Positions 25,542 to 34,384 of a stretch of DNA of 64,000 nucleotides are shown piece after piece (within the stretch, counting starts at the first letter, position 1; the number at the start of each line of letters is the position of its first letter). The stretch is from Leptolyngbya boryana PCC 6306. Its GTDB lineage: Bacteria; Cyanobacteriota; Cyanobacteriia; Leptolyngbyales; Leptolyngbyaceae. The translations under genes were made by a program, and so were the position numbers. The notes under the pieces were generated by a model. That model ran no database searches, was not told the DNA's origin, and saw only the letters and a program-made list of their open reading frames with translations. The stretch lies in NCBI RefSeq assembly GCF_000353285.1, contig NZ_KB731324.1, positions 3,180,577 through 3,244,576 of the forward strand, written 5' to 3'.

Positions 25542-26456
25542 TTGCCTTCAGCCGCAAAGTCTCGTTATGAGAAAAAGAGATCGCCGCTTCACAGATTTTG
25601 GAACTGGGCAGGCTTTAAGGAAAAAAAGCTGTGGGATGTGTTGCAATTGTTGATTGTGCCGACTGCTTTGGCGATCGGTGCGTTCTATTTGCAGGAAACG
25701 TCGAAACAGAGAGATTTGGAGATTGCCCAGGCGAATCGGGAAAAGGATCAGCAGATTGCAGACGATCGAGCGAAACAGGAGACGCTGAATCGATATTTTG
25801 ACCAGATTTCGACGTTGTTATTTGATCGGGGGCTACGGACTGCGAAAGCAGACGCTGAATCTCGAATTGTTGCACAGGCACGAACGTTAACAGCTTTGAG
25901 AGAACTGGATGGAGAGCGACAAGGACAACTCATCAAGTTTCTACATAAAGCGAAACTCCTTCAAGCGAAAAAGCCAGTCCTCGATCTTAGACAAACGAAT
26001 TTGAGAGAAGCAAATCTGAGTGGAAGCAACTTATCTGAAATCGATTTAGCTGGGGTTGACCTAGTTGGGATCAACCTATCTGATCTAAATTTACCTGATA
26101 CGGATTCAATTTTGTCAGCCGAGCGCAAGATGGGAAATAAGGAGCCGTCTAGAGTGATGATTTTTCGGTCTTATGAGAATCTTGCAAGATTGGAAAAGAC
26201 AAATTTAGATGGAGCAAATTTGAGCGGAACAGACTTACGTGCAGCAAATTTAAGAAGAGTGAATCTTAGTAGAACAGACCTTAGTAAAGCAGATCTTAGT
26301 ATGGCGGATCTCAGAGATACAAATCTAAGTTTCGCTAACTTGAAGGACGCAATTATGTTTGAGCCAATTCTAGATGGGACGCTGCTCTGCAATACCATAA
26401 TGCCCGATGGTACAAAGAGCGATCGCGACTGCGACAAACTCAAAACTAAGAAATGA
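25542..26456 (+). CDS. Membrane-anchored pentapeptide-repeat protein
   Basis: A 304-residue product from TTG 25542. A membrane segment at about residues 30-50 (LLIVPTALAIGAFYLQ) is followed by a helical region (about 50-140, DDRAKQETLNRYFDQISTLL and RELDGERQGQLIKFLH). Pentapeptide repeats fill two blocks (about 146-175 and 218-275), interrupted by a loop. The true start may be ATG 25462 (TQPTPPESTNNNSEK), whose frame stops at TAG in an A-rich stretch, so a frameshift probably removed the native N-terminus. The repeats form a right-handed beta-helix in this family; the role is unknown. Confidence 0.75.
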   Translation: MPSAAKSRYEKKRSPLHRFWNWAGFKEKKLWDVLQLLIVPTALAIGAFYLQETSKQRDLEIAQANREKDQQIADDRAKQETLNRYFDQISTLLFDRGLRTAKADAESRIVAQARTLTALRELDGERQGQLIKFLHKAKLLQAKKPVLDLRQTNLREANLSGSNLSEIDLAGVDLVGINLSDLNLPDTDSILSAERKMGNKEPSRVMIFRSYENLARLEKTNLDGANLSGTDLRAANLRRVNLSRTDLSKADLSMADLRDTNLSFANLKDAIMFEPILDGTLLCNTIMPDGTKSDRDCDKLKTKK

Positions 26457-26462
26457 GCTTTG

Positions 26463-26783
26463 ATGACTGCTGACCCTAGCACGATTAACGATACCAACGA
26501 TATGAGCAAAACCGAATTTCATCCCTGCCCCATCTGTTCAACTCCAGTACCACATTGGGCGCGATACCCAAAATCAGTCTGCCACAACTGTTTCGATAAA
26601 GCCTGTGACGATCAAGGGCGAAAGTTGGGCTTCTATAATGTCTCCGTGGGTGGTGGATTCAAAGCCATAGTGGTTGAGACTGGCGAGGAGAACGAAAACC
26701 ACATCTGTTACATCGAAAGCGTAAAGTGCTGGGCAGATGAAGCGCGGTTTGGTGGAATTGTAATCCAGCCCTTTGAAAGTTGA
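26463..26783 (+). CDS. Zinc-ribbon protein
   Basis: A 106-residue protein with FHPCPICSTPVPHWARYPKS followed by VCHNCFDKA: two Cys pairs with 16-18 residues between them, a typical zinc ribbon. The rest has GFYNVSVGGGFKAIVVE and ICYIESVKCWADEARFGGIV, a small beta domain. The start could be ATG 26463 or the internal ATG 26505 (MSKTEF), which looks more natural. The gene begins 6 bases after the pentapeptide gene. Function unknown. Confidence 0.75.
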   Translation: MTADPSTINDTNDMSKTEFHPCPICSTPVPHWARYPKSVCHNCFDKACDDQGRKLGFYNVSVGGGFKAIVVETGEENENHICYIESVKCWADEARFGGIVIQPFES

Positions 26784-26861
26784 AAACCATCACGCTACTG
26801 CTGAGGAACGCGATCGCGGATAAAGTGAGGGTGCGATCGCGCTCCTGATCCTTTCAAAGCA

Positions 26862-27044
26862 CTAGCAAGCAAAGTAAACTGATCCCCGATAGGTCAAGGT
26901 CTGACATTGTGATGTTGCACGCTGAGGAGCCGCAGAATTTTGTTGATATTTGACTCCTCGGTAAATAAGGGTCGGGTTGGAGGGAGCCACTTGAGCGCTG
27001 GTGGAGTTGGAGTCGTAAGAGCAGCCACGATATTTCAATTGCAT
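26862..27044 (-). CDS. DUF4278 protein
   Basis: A 60-residue protein with three YRG units (KYRGCSY, IYRGVKY, TYRGSVY), the signature of DUF4278, a short cyanobacterial family. ATG 27044 has AAGGAG 7 bases upstream. The larger upstream frame to 27203 is not supported. DUF4278 proteins are small and of unknown function. Confidence 0.85.
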   Translation of the reverse strand: MQLKYRGCSYDSNSTSAQVAPSNPTLIYRGVKYQQNSAAPQRATSQCQTLTYRGSVYFAC

Positions 27045-27238
27045 GATAGATCTCCTTGGGGGTAAGTAGAGGCATGAAAGAGAGCAAAACTCAGAGGGTG
27101 TTATCGCTCTCTTGATTACTTCCACGATGAAGTTCTGAAATTTATGCAGCCAGTTTGGAAATCTGCGCGATCGCTTCTCTTCTGTCGATCGCTTTCTCCT
27201 CATCGGGCACTTTGACAGGAGCAGTTTTGTACTATCTC

Positions 27239-27571
27239 ATGCTGTCGATATACGAACAAACCAAACAGGGACGAGGAACGCGATCGCGCATTCTGGCAAT
27301 TCTCAATGAGACAGACGGACTTACCCGCAACGAATTAGTTAAGCGATCTGGACTGACCTATGAGCAAGTAAGGCGACAGACCCAAAACTTACATATTGCC
27401 GGAGCGATTGAGTCTCGATTAGTTGAGGGAAAGCGACGATATTATCTGAAAGAGTCTTCTACTACGCCTGTATTGGTTGGATTCCTTCTGCTCGTATGGT
27501 TGCCAATTTTGCATTCAACGATCGAGGTAGAGCCTATTAAGATATCACCCTATGATCAGCGAGATTCCTAA
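27239..27571 (+). CDS. Winged-helix DNA-binding protein with C-terminal membrane segment
   Basis: A 110-residue protein. RGTRSRILAILNETDGLTR, then NELVKRSGLTYEQVRRQTQN and a wing with GKRRYYL form a winged HTH. It ends with a hydrophobic segment (VLVGFLLLVWLPILH), so it may sit at the membrane. ATG 27239 is chosen because the homologous fragment at 24604 begins at the same codon. The duplication shows that this gene or its start has been copied within the island. Confidence 0.7.
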   Translation: MLSIYEQTKQGRGTRSRILAILNETDGLTRNELVKRSGLTYEQVRRQTQNLHIAGAIESRLVEGKRRYYLKESSTTPVLVGFLLLVWLPILHSTIEVEPIKISPYDQRDS

Positions 27572-27587
27572 CTGAGATTGAGAATTA

Positions 27588-27605
27588 ACTGTAAATAATT
27601 ACAGT
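27588..27605. promoter_or_regulatory. Small perfect palindrome downstream of the winged-helix gene
   Basis: ACTGTAA and TTACAGT are separated by 4 bases, 16 bases after the gene's stop. There is no T-run. It may be an operator for the next gene (27753) or a weak terminator. Confidence 0.35.
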
Positions 27606-27752
27606 GAGAAAGATTGAACCGAACCAATTCAATTTTGGAATATTCCGATTTCTGGTCTTCATCAAGTCTTTACGATCGTTGATCGGAATTCCGGTAGAGT
27701 CTCGGACACGAATTTTTTTGCGAGACTCACATAATATGCACAGTTGATTCAA

Positions 27753-28352
27753 ATGTTTTCCGCTATGACTGACCAGAATTCCGCTGCTGTTGACCAGAAT
27801 TCCACTACTGAGATGCAGTACCGACCGGACGAAGTTCAACGAGAATTTGATATTAAATCTGCTCAGTATTACGAGCGATTAAAGTTTCTCGGCATCAAAG
27901 CTCACAAGGATGAAAAAGGAAAGGCTTACCTCGACCAATCGCAATTTGATCGAATGAAGCGACTCGATCAACACATTCGAGAAACCGGAGAAATGGATGG
28001 ATCTATTGATAGTGAAGGTGGAGAACTTGCACCTGTAAATCCTACCAACCTCGCAGCAGTGGAAGGTAGTGACCTGGCAGAACCGATCCCCGCAGTAGAA
28101 GAACCGACCATCGAGAATGGTTTAGGCAAGCAAATCTTTCGAGCAGCCGCTGAACTGAAGGCTTCCGAATTGGCAATGATTCCGCAAGTCGTTCGAGAAG
28201 TCGCGAACCGGATGACCAAGGACGATCTACCTGAAGACCTTAAAGCGCAAGTCGAACGTACCGAGGAGGCAACTCGCCCAAATTTTCATCCAAGCGCGAT
28301 CGCAGACAAGTTACTCGATCAAATGCGCCAGAGCCGACAAACAGCAGCGTAA
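27753..28352 (+). CDS. MerR-like helix-turn-helix protein
   Basis: A 199-residue protein. YRPDEVQREFDIKSAQYYER and LKFLGIKAHKDEKGKAYLD have the pattern of a MerR-like winged HTH near residues 20-70. A long acidic linker and a helical C-terminus follow. The N-terminus contains a short repeat (DQNSAAVDQNS, from two copies of GACCAGAATTCC at about 27770-27800). Starts at ATG 27753 or 27765. It is the first gene of a compact group with the P-loop-like protein and a small protein. Confidence 0.65.
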   Translation: MFSAMTDQNSAAVDQNSTTEMQYRPDEVQREFDIKSAQYYERLKFLGIKAHKDEKGKAYLDQSQFDRMKRLDQHIRETGEMDGSIDSEGGELAPVNPTNLAAVEGSDLAEPIPAVEEPTIENGLGKQIFRAAAELKASELAMIPQVVREVANRMTKDDLPEDLKAQVERTEEATRPNFHPSAIADKLLDQMRQSRQTAA

Positions 28353-28372
28353 ATCAAGACGCGCTCGATAAA

Positions 28373-29158
28373 GTGTGTGCTGTGGTCGAATCCGGTCACA
28401 GCGTTCTTGTCATTGGAGAAGCGGGATCAGGAGTCGATGATCTCGCTGTTTCTGCTCGCGATCGTTTCGAGGGTGAATTCACCTGCGCGACTGAAACCTA
28501 TAAGGGCACGACGAAAATCTTCTTCAAGTCGCTGGCTGAACAGGTTGGATGTCCGATTGAAATCGAGGTCGGCGAGGGCAAGTTCAAGCCAATGAGCGTC
28601 GATGAGATGAAGGATGAAATTCTCTCGAATGCTTCTGATGATTGGTTGTTCATCCTGCCTGAAGCGAAACGACTTCCGGCGAGTATTCGGTACTGGTTGG
28701 AAGATGCGATCGCATCCGGCGTAAGAGTCGTTGCATTCAGTCCGATCAATCCTGGTCGTGATATGTTTCTGCGGATGTTGGAAGTCGAGCTAGAACTGCC
28801 ATCAGACGCTCATATCCGCAATGTGATGACATCGGAGGCACAGAGACTCGGATTGCAGATTGATCAGTCGCGAATCGCAGAATTACAGCCACTTGCGGGA
28901 CGAAACCCGATGATTGCGCGGAAAGTGATTCAGCGCGAAAAGTTGGGCATGAAGCAAGACAAAGTAGAACACACCCAAGGAATTGTAATCATGCCGATTC
29001 TGGTTGCTGCACTGTTCTCGTTTGCGGTCGTGCGATTTGTGGGGCTGGGAACTGGGAATAAAGGACTCTACATCACAGGGAGAGTGTGTTTGACCGTAGG
29101 AATGGCGTTGAAGCAGTTGAGTAGAGTTTCGGGAACTAAGAGGAAGTTAGGGCAGTGA
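28373..29158 (+). CDS. P-loop ATPase-like protein with degenerate Walker A and C-terminal membrane span
   Basis: About 261 residues from GTG 28373. VLVIGEAGSGVDDLAVSAR occupies the Walker A place but lacks the usual Lys (GSGVD), so ATP binding may be lost. DDWLFILPEAKRLPASIRYW would be the Walker B/sensor area. A hydrophobic segment near residue 210-225 (PILVAALFSFAVVRFVGLG) suggests membrane anchoring. The frame is open upstream and overlaps the preceding gene, so the real start may be earlier (reading NSSVNQDALDKVC). The stop overlaps the next GTG by 4 bases. Confidence 0.65.
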   Translation: MCAVVESGHSVLVIGEAGSGVDDLAVSARDRFEGEFTCATETYKGTTKIFFKSLAEQVGCPIEIEVGEGKFKPMSVDEMKDEILSNASDDWLFILPEAKRLPASIRYWLEDAIASGVRVVAFSPINPGRDMFLRMLEVELELPSDAHIRNVMTSEAQRLGLQIDQSRIAELQPLAGRNPMIARKVIQREKLGMKQDKVEHTQGIVIMPILVAALFSFAVVRFVGLGTGNKGLYITGRVCLTVGMALKQLSRVSGTKRKLGQ

Positions 29159-29346
29159 GGACGTTGAATCTATTACTGAAGAAGTTTGATGAGTATGGGT
29201 TTGAGGATTTTGCGGTCTTTGCCGATTTTGTTGTTGTGCTGTTTGCGAATAGCGATCAATGGGAGGAATTACCGGATTTGGTTAGGGCTGAGATTCTTGA
29301 GCTTTTGGGACGGCAGCTTGAGAATGTACAGCAACGCGAAGGATGA
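29155..29346 (+). CDS. Small acidic hypothetical protein
   Basis: A 63-residue protein starting at GTG 29155, which overlaps the upstream stop (GTGA). TLNLLLKKFDEYGFEDFAVF is followed by an acidic helix. It is translationally coupled to the P-loop-like protein and is probably its partner. Family not named. Confidence 0.6.
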   Translation: MRTLNLLLKKFDEYGFEDFAVFADFVVVLFANSDQWEELPDLVRAEILELLGRQLENVQQREG

Positions 29347-29456
29347 CCGTCAGAACTTCTGATCTTCATGGCTCTTTGATTCACAAATTAATTCTTTGCA
29401 TTATCCAAGACTGATTTGCAGACCTAAAATTTAGTCATCGTATCGATGGCTTTATC

Positions 29457-30065
29457 ATGCGTACTTTTTCGACTATTGTTCTTGCGACGATCGGTTGGAT
29501 TGGACTCAGTAGCATTTCCAGTCCGCTCAATGCGACGATCGTTAGTAACTTTGAAATAACAGTTGATCGATCTTTTGATTCCGATCGACTGCCGCCAGTC
29601 GGAACAAAGGGCTTTGGAACTTTGACGTTCGATGAATCCCAAATTCAGTACAACGAGAATAACTTTTTCGATCCCTATGCACGACCACCGTTTGGCTACT
29701 ATGCTCAGAGACCAACTAGCCTCTCCCTTGATTTCTTCAACCGTCGCTATACACAAGTGAACGACTCCTCGATTGGTCGTTCTACTACTTACTTTTCATT
29801 CAACCGAACCGATACAGGAAGCTATCAACTCAAGGGTTTTCTGGTTGGCACGAGTGATGAAAGTTCATCGCTTGCCATATCGAGCAATGGCTTTGCCGCT
29901 GCATTTAATAATGCTGGTCTCGCTTACGGCACGGTGCAATTGACGAGTTCTGAGGTAATCCCGGAGCCTAGCATGATCGCAGGAGTTCCGGTTGCCTTGA
30001 TGTTCGGCTGGCTTTCCCACCAGAAGTTAAAACGTAGACGCTCTAAGACGATCGTTCTCAAATAA
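29457..30065 (+). CDS. PEP-CTERM exported protein
   Basis: A 202-residue protein with a signal peptide (MRTFSTIVLATIGWIGLSSI) and a C-terminal sorting tail: IPEPSMIAGVPVALMFGWL followed by basic HQKLKRRRSK. That is the PEP motif, membrane span and Arg cluster recognised by exosortase systems. The mature part is beta-rich (TSLSLDFFNRRY, STTYFSFNRTDTGS). It is likely a surface or extracellular-polymer protein. No exosortase is seen in the window. Confidence 0.85.
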   Translation: MRTFSTIVLATIGWIGLSSISSPLNATIVSNFEITVDRSFDSDRLPPVGTKGFGTLTFDESQIQYNENNFFDPYARPPFGYYAQRPTSLSLDFFNRRYTQVNDSSIGRSTTYFSFNRTDTGSYQLKGFLVGTSDESSSLAISSNGFAAAFNNAGLAYGTVQLTSSEVIPEPSMIAGVPVALMFGWLSHQKLKRRRSKTIVLK

Positions 30066-30123
30066 GGCTGTACTAGAAACAGCGAGGGCAATCTAGAAGC
30101 AAGTTTCAGAACTCTTGCTCCTT

Positions 30124-31158
30124 ATGATGTCCGTGACTCATGCCGCGATCGCAACCGCAGGTACTTCCCTAATCCTCGGAACCGCTGACCCCCTAGCACT
30201 CTTCCTATCGCTCATTGGATCACAGATTCCAGATTTAGACACCTCCACAAGTTATGTCGGGCAAATCTTCTTTCCTGTGAGTCGATGGATAGAAGCGCGA
30301 TTCCCACATCGAACGATCACACACTCCCTGATAGCCACTGGATTACTTTGCGCGATCGCTCTCCCAATCGGCTATTTCACCAACAATCTCCTAATCTGGC
30401 TCTCCCTGCCACTCGGACACCTGCTAACCTGCATCGCTGACTGTTTCACCGTCAAAGGCGTTCAGTGGTTCTATCCAGTTCCCGCTTGGTGCTGGAGTGT
30501 GAGCAATCCGAAACGGAGAATCACGACTGGGGAGCCGAGCGAGTATTGGGTTTTAGTTATCTCGATCGCGCTTCTCGTTGTGGGATTGCATCTTGGGAGC
30601 AGTGGCGGACTCACTCAGCAGGTTACGACTGTTTTGGGCATGACCGATGGAGCGATCGAGGTTTACAACAAGAAATCTCCAACTCATCACGTTTGGGCAG
30701 ATGTAAAAGGGATTTGGGCAAGCGATCGCACCCGCGCTGATGGAAAATACTTCATCGTTGCCAATGAAGGCGATTCATTCATCGTGACGGATGGTAAGGG
30801 CGAATTCTTCAAAACGGGTCAGCAGATTTTGACAGAGCGGATTACTGCGACGATCGGCAACCCTGCCACCACCCAATTACAAACGATCTCATTCATGGAT
30901 GAGGAAATCGCGCCGAAACTTCAGGAGATTGTGGCATCACAGCCCAACGCTTTGATTTTGCTGAGTGGCTCGATCGTGGTTGATCTGCCAGAGAATGTGA
31001 GAATTCCGATCGAGGCGAATCGATTCCAAACGGCGAAATTGGTGGATAAGACGGTAACGATGACGTTTCACCCGATTGAATCGGCTCTACAGCAATTGGG
31101 TGAACAGTATGTGACGGGAACGTTGACGCTGAAGGCAATTAGTCCGCGACCTCAGTGA
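30124..31158 (+). CDS. YdjM-like membrane-bound metal-dependent hydrolase
   Basis: About 344 residues. SVTHAAIATAGTSLILG (with His), GSQIPDLDT (Asp) and FPHRTITHSLIATGL (His pairs) are the metal-binding-like motifs of the YdjM/DUF457 family. Several membrane segments lie within residues 1-160, and the C-terminal half (about 165-344) is soluble. YdjM of E. coli is an inner-membrane protein of unclear activity; hydrolase function is by annotation. ATG 30124 is favoured over TTG 30115. Confidence 0.8.
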   Translation: MMSVTHAAIATAGTSLILGTADPLALFLSLIGSQIPDLDTSTSYVGQIFFPVSRWIEARFPHRTITHSLIATGLLCAIALPIGYFTNNLLIWLSLPLGHLLTCIADCFTVKGVQWFYPVPAWCWSVSNPKRRITTGEPSEYWVLVISIALLVVGLHLGSSGGLTQQVTTVLGMTDGAIEVYNKKSPTHHVWADVKGIWASDRTRADGKYFIVANEGDSFIVTDGKGEFFKTGQQILTERITATIGNPATTQLQTISFMDEEIAPKLQEIVASQPNALILLSGSIVVDLPENVRIPIEANRFQTAKLVDKTVTMTFHPIESALQQLGEQYVTGTLTLKAISPRPQ

Positions 31159-31416
31159 AGTTTCGTTCAGAGGGTTGCTAGAACGATCACTGGAACTTGG
31201 TCAAGCTGTTTCTCGATCGCATCATGTGAAAGTGTCTACCTCATCCTTAGAAACGTGGGAGTTGCTTGATTGACTTGGTGCGGTTCAACTCAATCGTTAT
31301 ACTGCTTTCGTCTTGAATGATGGCAGTGGTTTAGAGGATATCTGTTTTTTGCAAGCAATCTGGAAAAATATAATTTTCCTGTGTAGCAGTCTGTGTTTAG
31401 CTCCTTACATCGTTGT

Positions 31417-32589
31417 ATGCAAAACAAAAAGCCACAGAGCAAACAGAATAATTTACCCACGCTTTTGTTGTCGATCGCAGTTACTCTTTACCTATTGATG
31501 ATGGCAACGACATTTGGAATTAGTTCGTACTTAATGCTTAATCCAAGAGGAGCCACACAAACAAGTGTAAGAGATGATATTGAGAAGGAGGTTGATCGCT
31601 CTTACACTAGATTTTTCACTCAGTTTAATTTTGCAGTATTCCTAATAGGTATCTCTGTTTGGGTTTTAAGACAAAGTGTAATCAATAACCTGCAAAGTGA
31701 GCTAAGGAAGCAATTCAAAGAAGAAGTTGAAGAAGAGTTTAAGAAAGAACTCAAAAACTTAAAAGAGGAAGTCGAGAATGATTTTGAGAAAGACCTTGAC
31801 AATTTACGCAGCGATCTAGCTGCTCAAAGGCAGAAGGATGAACTTATTCAAGAAATTTCAGTCTTCTTACCATCACCAAATTCATTTTTTCAGGAAGAAA
31901 TCAAACCTGAAATTCAAGAAATGCTGACAGAATTGATAGTTAAGCTTCAATCTCTTAAATCTGGAAATCCTCGATTACGTTTGACATTTGAGGATTATAC
32001 AAAATGGGGAGATGGCTTGTTTTACTTAGCGAATTATCAAGTTTTATCAGACTATCAATCAATCAATGCTTGGTTCAAAAGAACTGGCTCGACAAATCAT
32101 GTAGAAGAAGACAAGATTATTTCGCAATATGAAGAAGCGATTCTGAAATATGAACAAGCAATTGAGATCAAAGAAACTTATTATGCCTATCTTGGTTTGG
32201 GAAATGCGCGAAGAATGGCAGGAGAATATAAAAAATCTATCGACTGCTATGATCGTGCCATTCAGCTTGAGCAGCTTCCTTTCGTAGCATTAGTTAATAA
32301 AGGTCTTGCTTACAGAAGATGGTACAACAACGAGCAAGAAGGAATGAGTAGGGGAATTAAGTGCTTTGAACAAGCAACCTTAATTGCACCTAACTATCCT
32401 AGAGCCTGGTACAATCAAGCTTGTTACTATGCTTTTTTAGGTAATATTGAAGAAGCTGTAAGAAACCTAAATCAAGCAATAAATCTTGCTCCATCAAAAG
32501 CTAGGCAGCTAGCACGAAAGGATTCAGATTTTGAACTAATTAGGGAGAGGGAAGAATTCAAAAAATTACTTGAAGAGTTAACAGCATGA
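31417..32589 (+). CDS. Membrane protein with coiled coil and TPR repeats
   Basis: About 390 residues. Two membrane segments (about 18-40 and 68-86), then a charged coiled coil with near-repeats FKEEVEEEFKKELKNLKEEV, and a helical region. At least three TPR units fill the last 130 residues (YYAYLGLGNARRMAGEYKKS, VALVNKGLAYRRW, PRAWYNQACYYAFLGNIEEA). ATG 31417 gives the best start. TPRs mediate protein contacts; the partner is not evident. The gene is A+T-richer than its neighbours, which fits transferred DNA. Confidence 0.8.
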   Translation: MQNKKPQSKQNNLPTLLLSIAVTLYLLMMATTFGISSYLMLNPRGATQTSVRDDIEKEVDRSYTRFFTQFNFAVFLIGISVWVLRQSVINNLQSELRKQFKEEVEEEFKKELKNLKEEVENDFEKDLDNLRSDLAAQRQKDELIQEISVFLPSPNSFFQEEIKPEIQEMLTELIVKLQSLKSGNPRLRLTFEDYTKWGDGLFYLANYQVLSDYQSINAWFKRTGSTNHVEEDKIISQYEEAILKYEQAIEIKETYYAYLGLGNARRMAGEYKKSIDCYDRAIQLEQLPFVALVNKGLAYRRWYNNEQEGMSRGIKCFEQATLIAPNYPRAWYNQACYYAFLGNIEEAVRNLNQAINLAPSKARQLARKDSDFELIREREEFKKLLEELTA

Positions 32590-32911
32590 GTTGGAGTATG
32601 GTGATTGAGCAAAATTTAGGTTTGTCAAAAAACGGAAGTCGATCAATGTCTAGAAGGTTGATCATAAAGACAAGGCATAACAAAGCCCATACACCTGAGT
32701 GTTGAGGGGTGATCGGTGAAGTTCGAGAAGTTTTTGCGGCGGGTGATGGGCATCATTATGCTGCAAGTTCTCGGTAGGGGCGAGTTGAAAATCTATACAT
32801 CAGCAGAAACTGGTGGCGAAATTAGACGTTAAAGCTCTCTGCAAAATTTTCTAAGCTGGAATCAGATCGGATAAGCTGGAATCCTCAAAGACTCAGGAGC
32901 AAGATATAAAG
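32590..32911. other. Gap without a recognisable gene
   Basis: The only open frame is a 38-residue one at 32716-32832 (GTG start, reading KFEKFLRRVMGIIMLQVLG), which has no ribosome binding site and no recognised family. I see no RNA gene or clear terminator. Confidence 0.5.
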
Positions 32912-34261
32912 ATGTTTTTGGATAAGGATCTTGTTGGTCAGCAAGAGGATGTAGAGTTATTTAACAATATTGGACATTTGGATAATCTTGAAGGTCGTTT
33001 GACAGTTTGGCTTACGATTAACCAAACTCCGCGAGTGCATTGGGAATTTGAAACAGCCAGAGGGGAATATGATTTTGACTCTCTCTCTTTTGCTCCACCC
33101 CAAAAGCTGAGTTCTTGGGATGGTTCAGAGCCTCAGTTTGTAGTTGGAAGACCAACGTTTACATTTCGAGGTGGGCAAAGGCGACAAAGCAGAGGTTATG
33201 CAGAGCAAGCTTTATATGGGGATATAAATGCAGGTGCCCACTATTTTGATTTCTACCTACCGAATACAGATTTTTTGAGAGAAGCTACAGCTAGCGATCT
33301 TGCAGCCATCACCAAAGCATTAAAATGTAAATCTTTTGTGGTAGAGATCAGTAACGATTGGAGTGTTGAATTTTCTACAAATCAAGATGCCTTGGATTGG
33401 CTGAAACCAGAATTTCAGAACAGAGGTTCAATGGTTACCCTAAAAGTTCGCCTCTTTCAGACCAAGCAACCTTCTACAAAAATTCAAGATCTATTGAGTA
33501 TCTCCCTATCTGATGCCAGTAAAACTCTCTCAGAGTTATGTTTAATGCTGTCGTATATCAATGGAGGATATATCAAACCAATCTATGCAATTGCAAAGAA
33601 GTTTGTGGAAATGGAAACAGATCGAGTAATTCTCGAGGATGTGTCCTCATTAACTGAAGCACCTTTGATTGTTCCACAAGAAGAATTAGGACAAGGTTTC
33701 ATCAGATATTTTGGTATGCAAGATTTATTAGATTTTGTTCAATGTTTTCCAGTTTTTCAACGAATGCTTCAATCTCCTCATTGGAAAGAGAAATGGATTA
33801 TTCTTTTAGAATGGTACTTTCAAGGAATTCCAAGACCATTTGGACGTAGAAGAAATGTTTTGGCACCTGTTGTCGCTAATGCCCTAGGGACGCTATTGGA
33901 GAATTTAGCTCGAATTATTTTGGTAGATGAAGAACCCAATCTTACACAACGCAAGACTAACGAGACCTTAAAGGCGAAACCTCGCCTTTAAGCTCTTCTA
34001 AATCGAATTGGTATATCAGGAGAGGATGTAACTGTAGAACAGTTCGTGGACATCCGGAATAATTCGACTCATGCTGAAACAAAACCGATTCCCCTGTCTG
34101 ATGTCCAGCAATGGGAGGTGATTTTACGAGCAGTGCAGTGGGTGGATGAAGTAATTTTATGGAGATTAGGGTATCGAGGACAGTATAGAGAGAGGAATCT
34201 AACGTTAAGTCGGGGTATTCGACCCCGTTATGACCTTTCGCAGCGTGATCCAAGTTGGTAG
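32912..34261 (+). pseudogene. HEPN-type protein (predicted RNase), interrupted by a stop inside a palindrome
   Basis: The frame from ATG 32912 runs 359 codons to TAA 33989-33991 and then continues open in the same frame to TAG/TAA at 34259-34261. After the stop it reads ALLNRIGISGEDVTVEQFVD and IRNNSTHAE, in which R-N-N-S-T-H is the Rx4H motif of HEPN ribonucleases. The N-terminal part (NLEGRLTVWLTINQ, RGGQRRQSRGYAEQAL) resembles the ApeA-like domain of anti-phage HEPN proteins, by eye only. The stop lies in a perfect 26-base palindrome. Either the gene was inactivated recently, or readthrough controls it. Confidence 0.7.
33967..33992. repeat. Perfect hairpin palindrome containing the stop codon of the HEPN gene
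   Basis: CTTAAAGGCGA (33967-33977) and TCGCCTTTAAG (33982-33992) are separated by AACC. The TAA of the right arm terminates the HEPN frame. It could be an insertion, or a transcription terminator or attenuator inside the gene. Confidence 0.8.
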
Positions 34262-34271
34262 ATCTAAGCAC

Positions 34272-34331
34272 CATAACGTTCCTGCTCACTGGACGCAAAT
34301 AACATTGTTCCGGTGCAGCGGGAACGTTATG
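34272..34331. repeat. 60-bp element bounded by 11-bp inverted repeats
   Basis: CATAACGTTCC (34272-34282) and GGAACGTTATG (34321-34331) lie directly after the HEPN gene. The 38-base interior is not strongly paired. It may be a small mobile or terminator-like element. Confidence 0.5.
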
Positions 34332-34384
34332 ACTGAACTCTACAGTAAGGGCACACTAACCCAAAGTGATTGCCCTCGTCGTCA

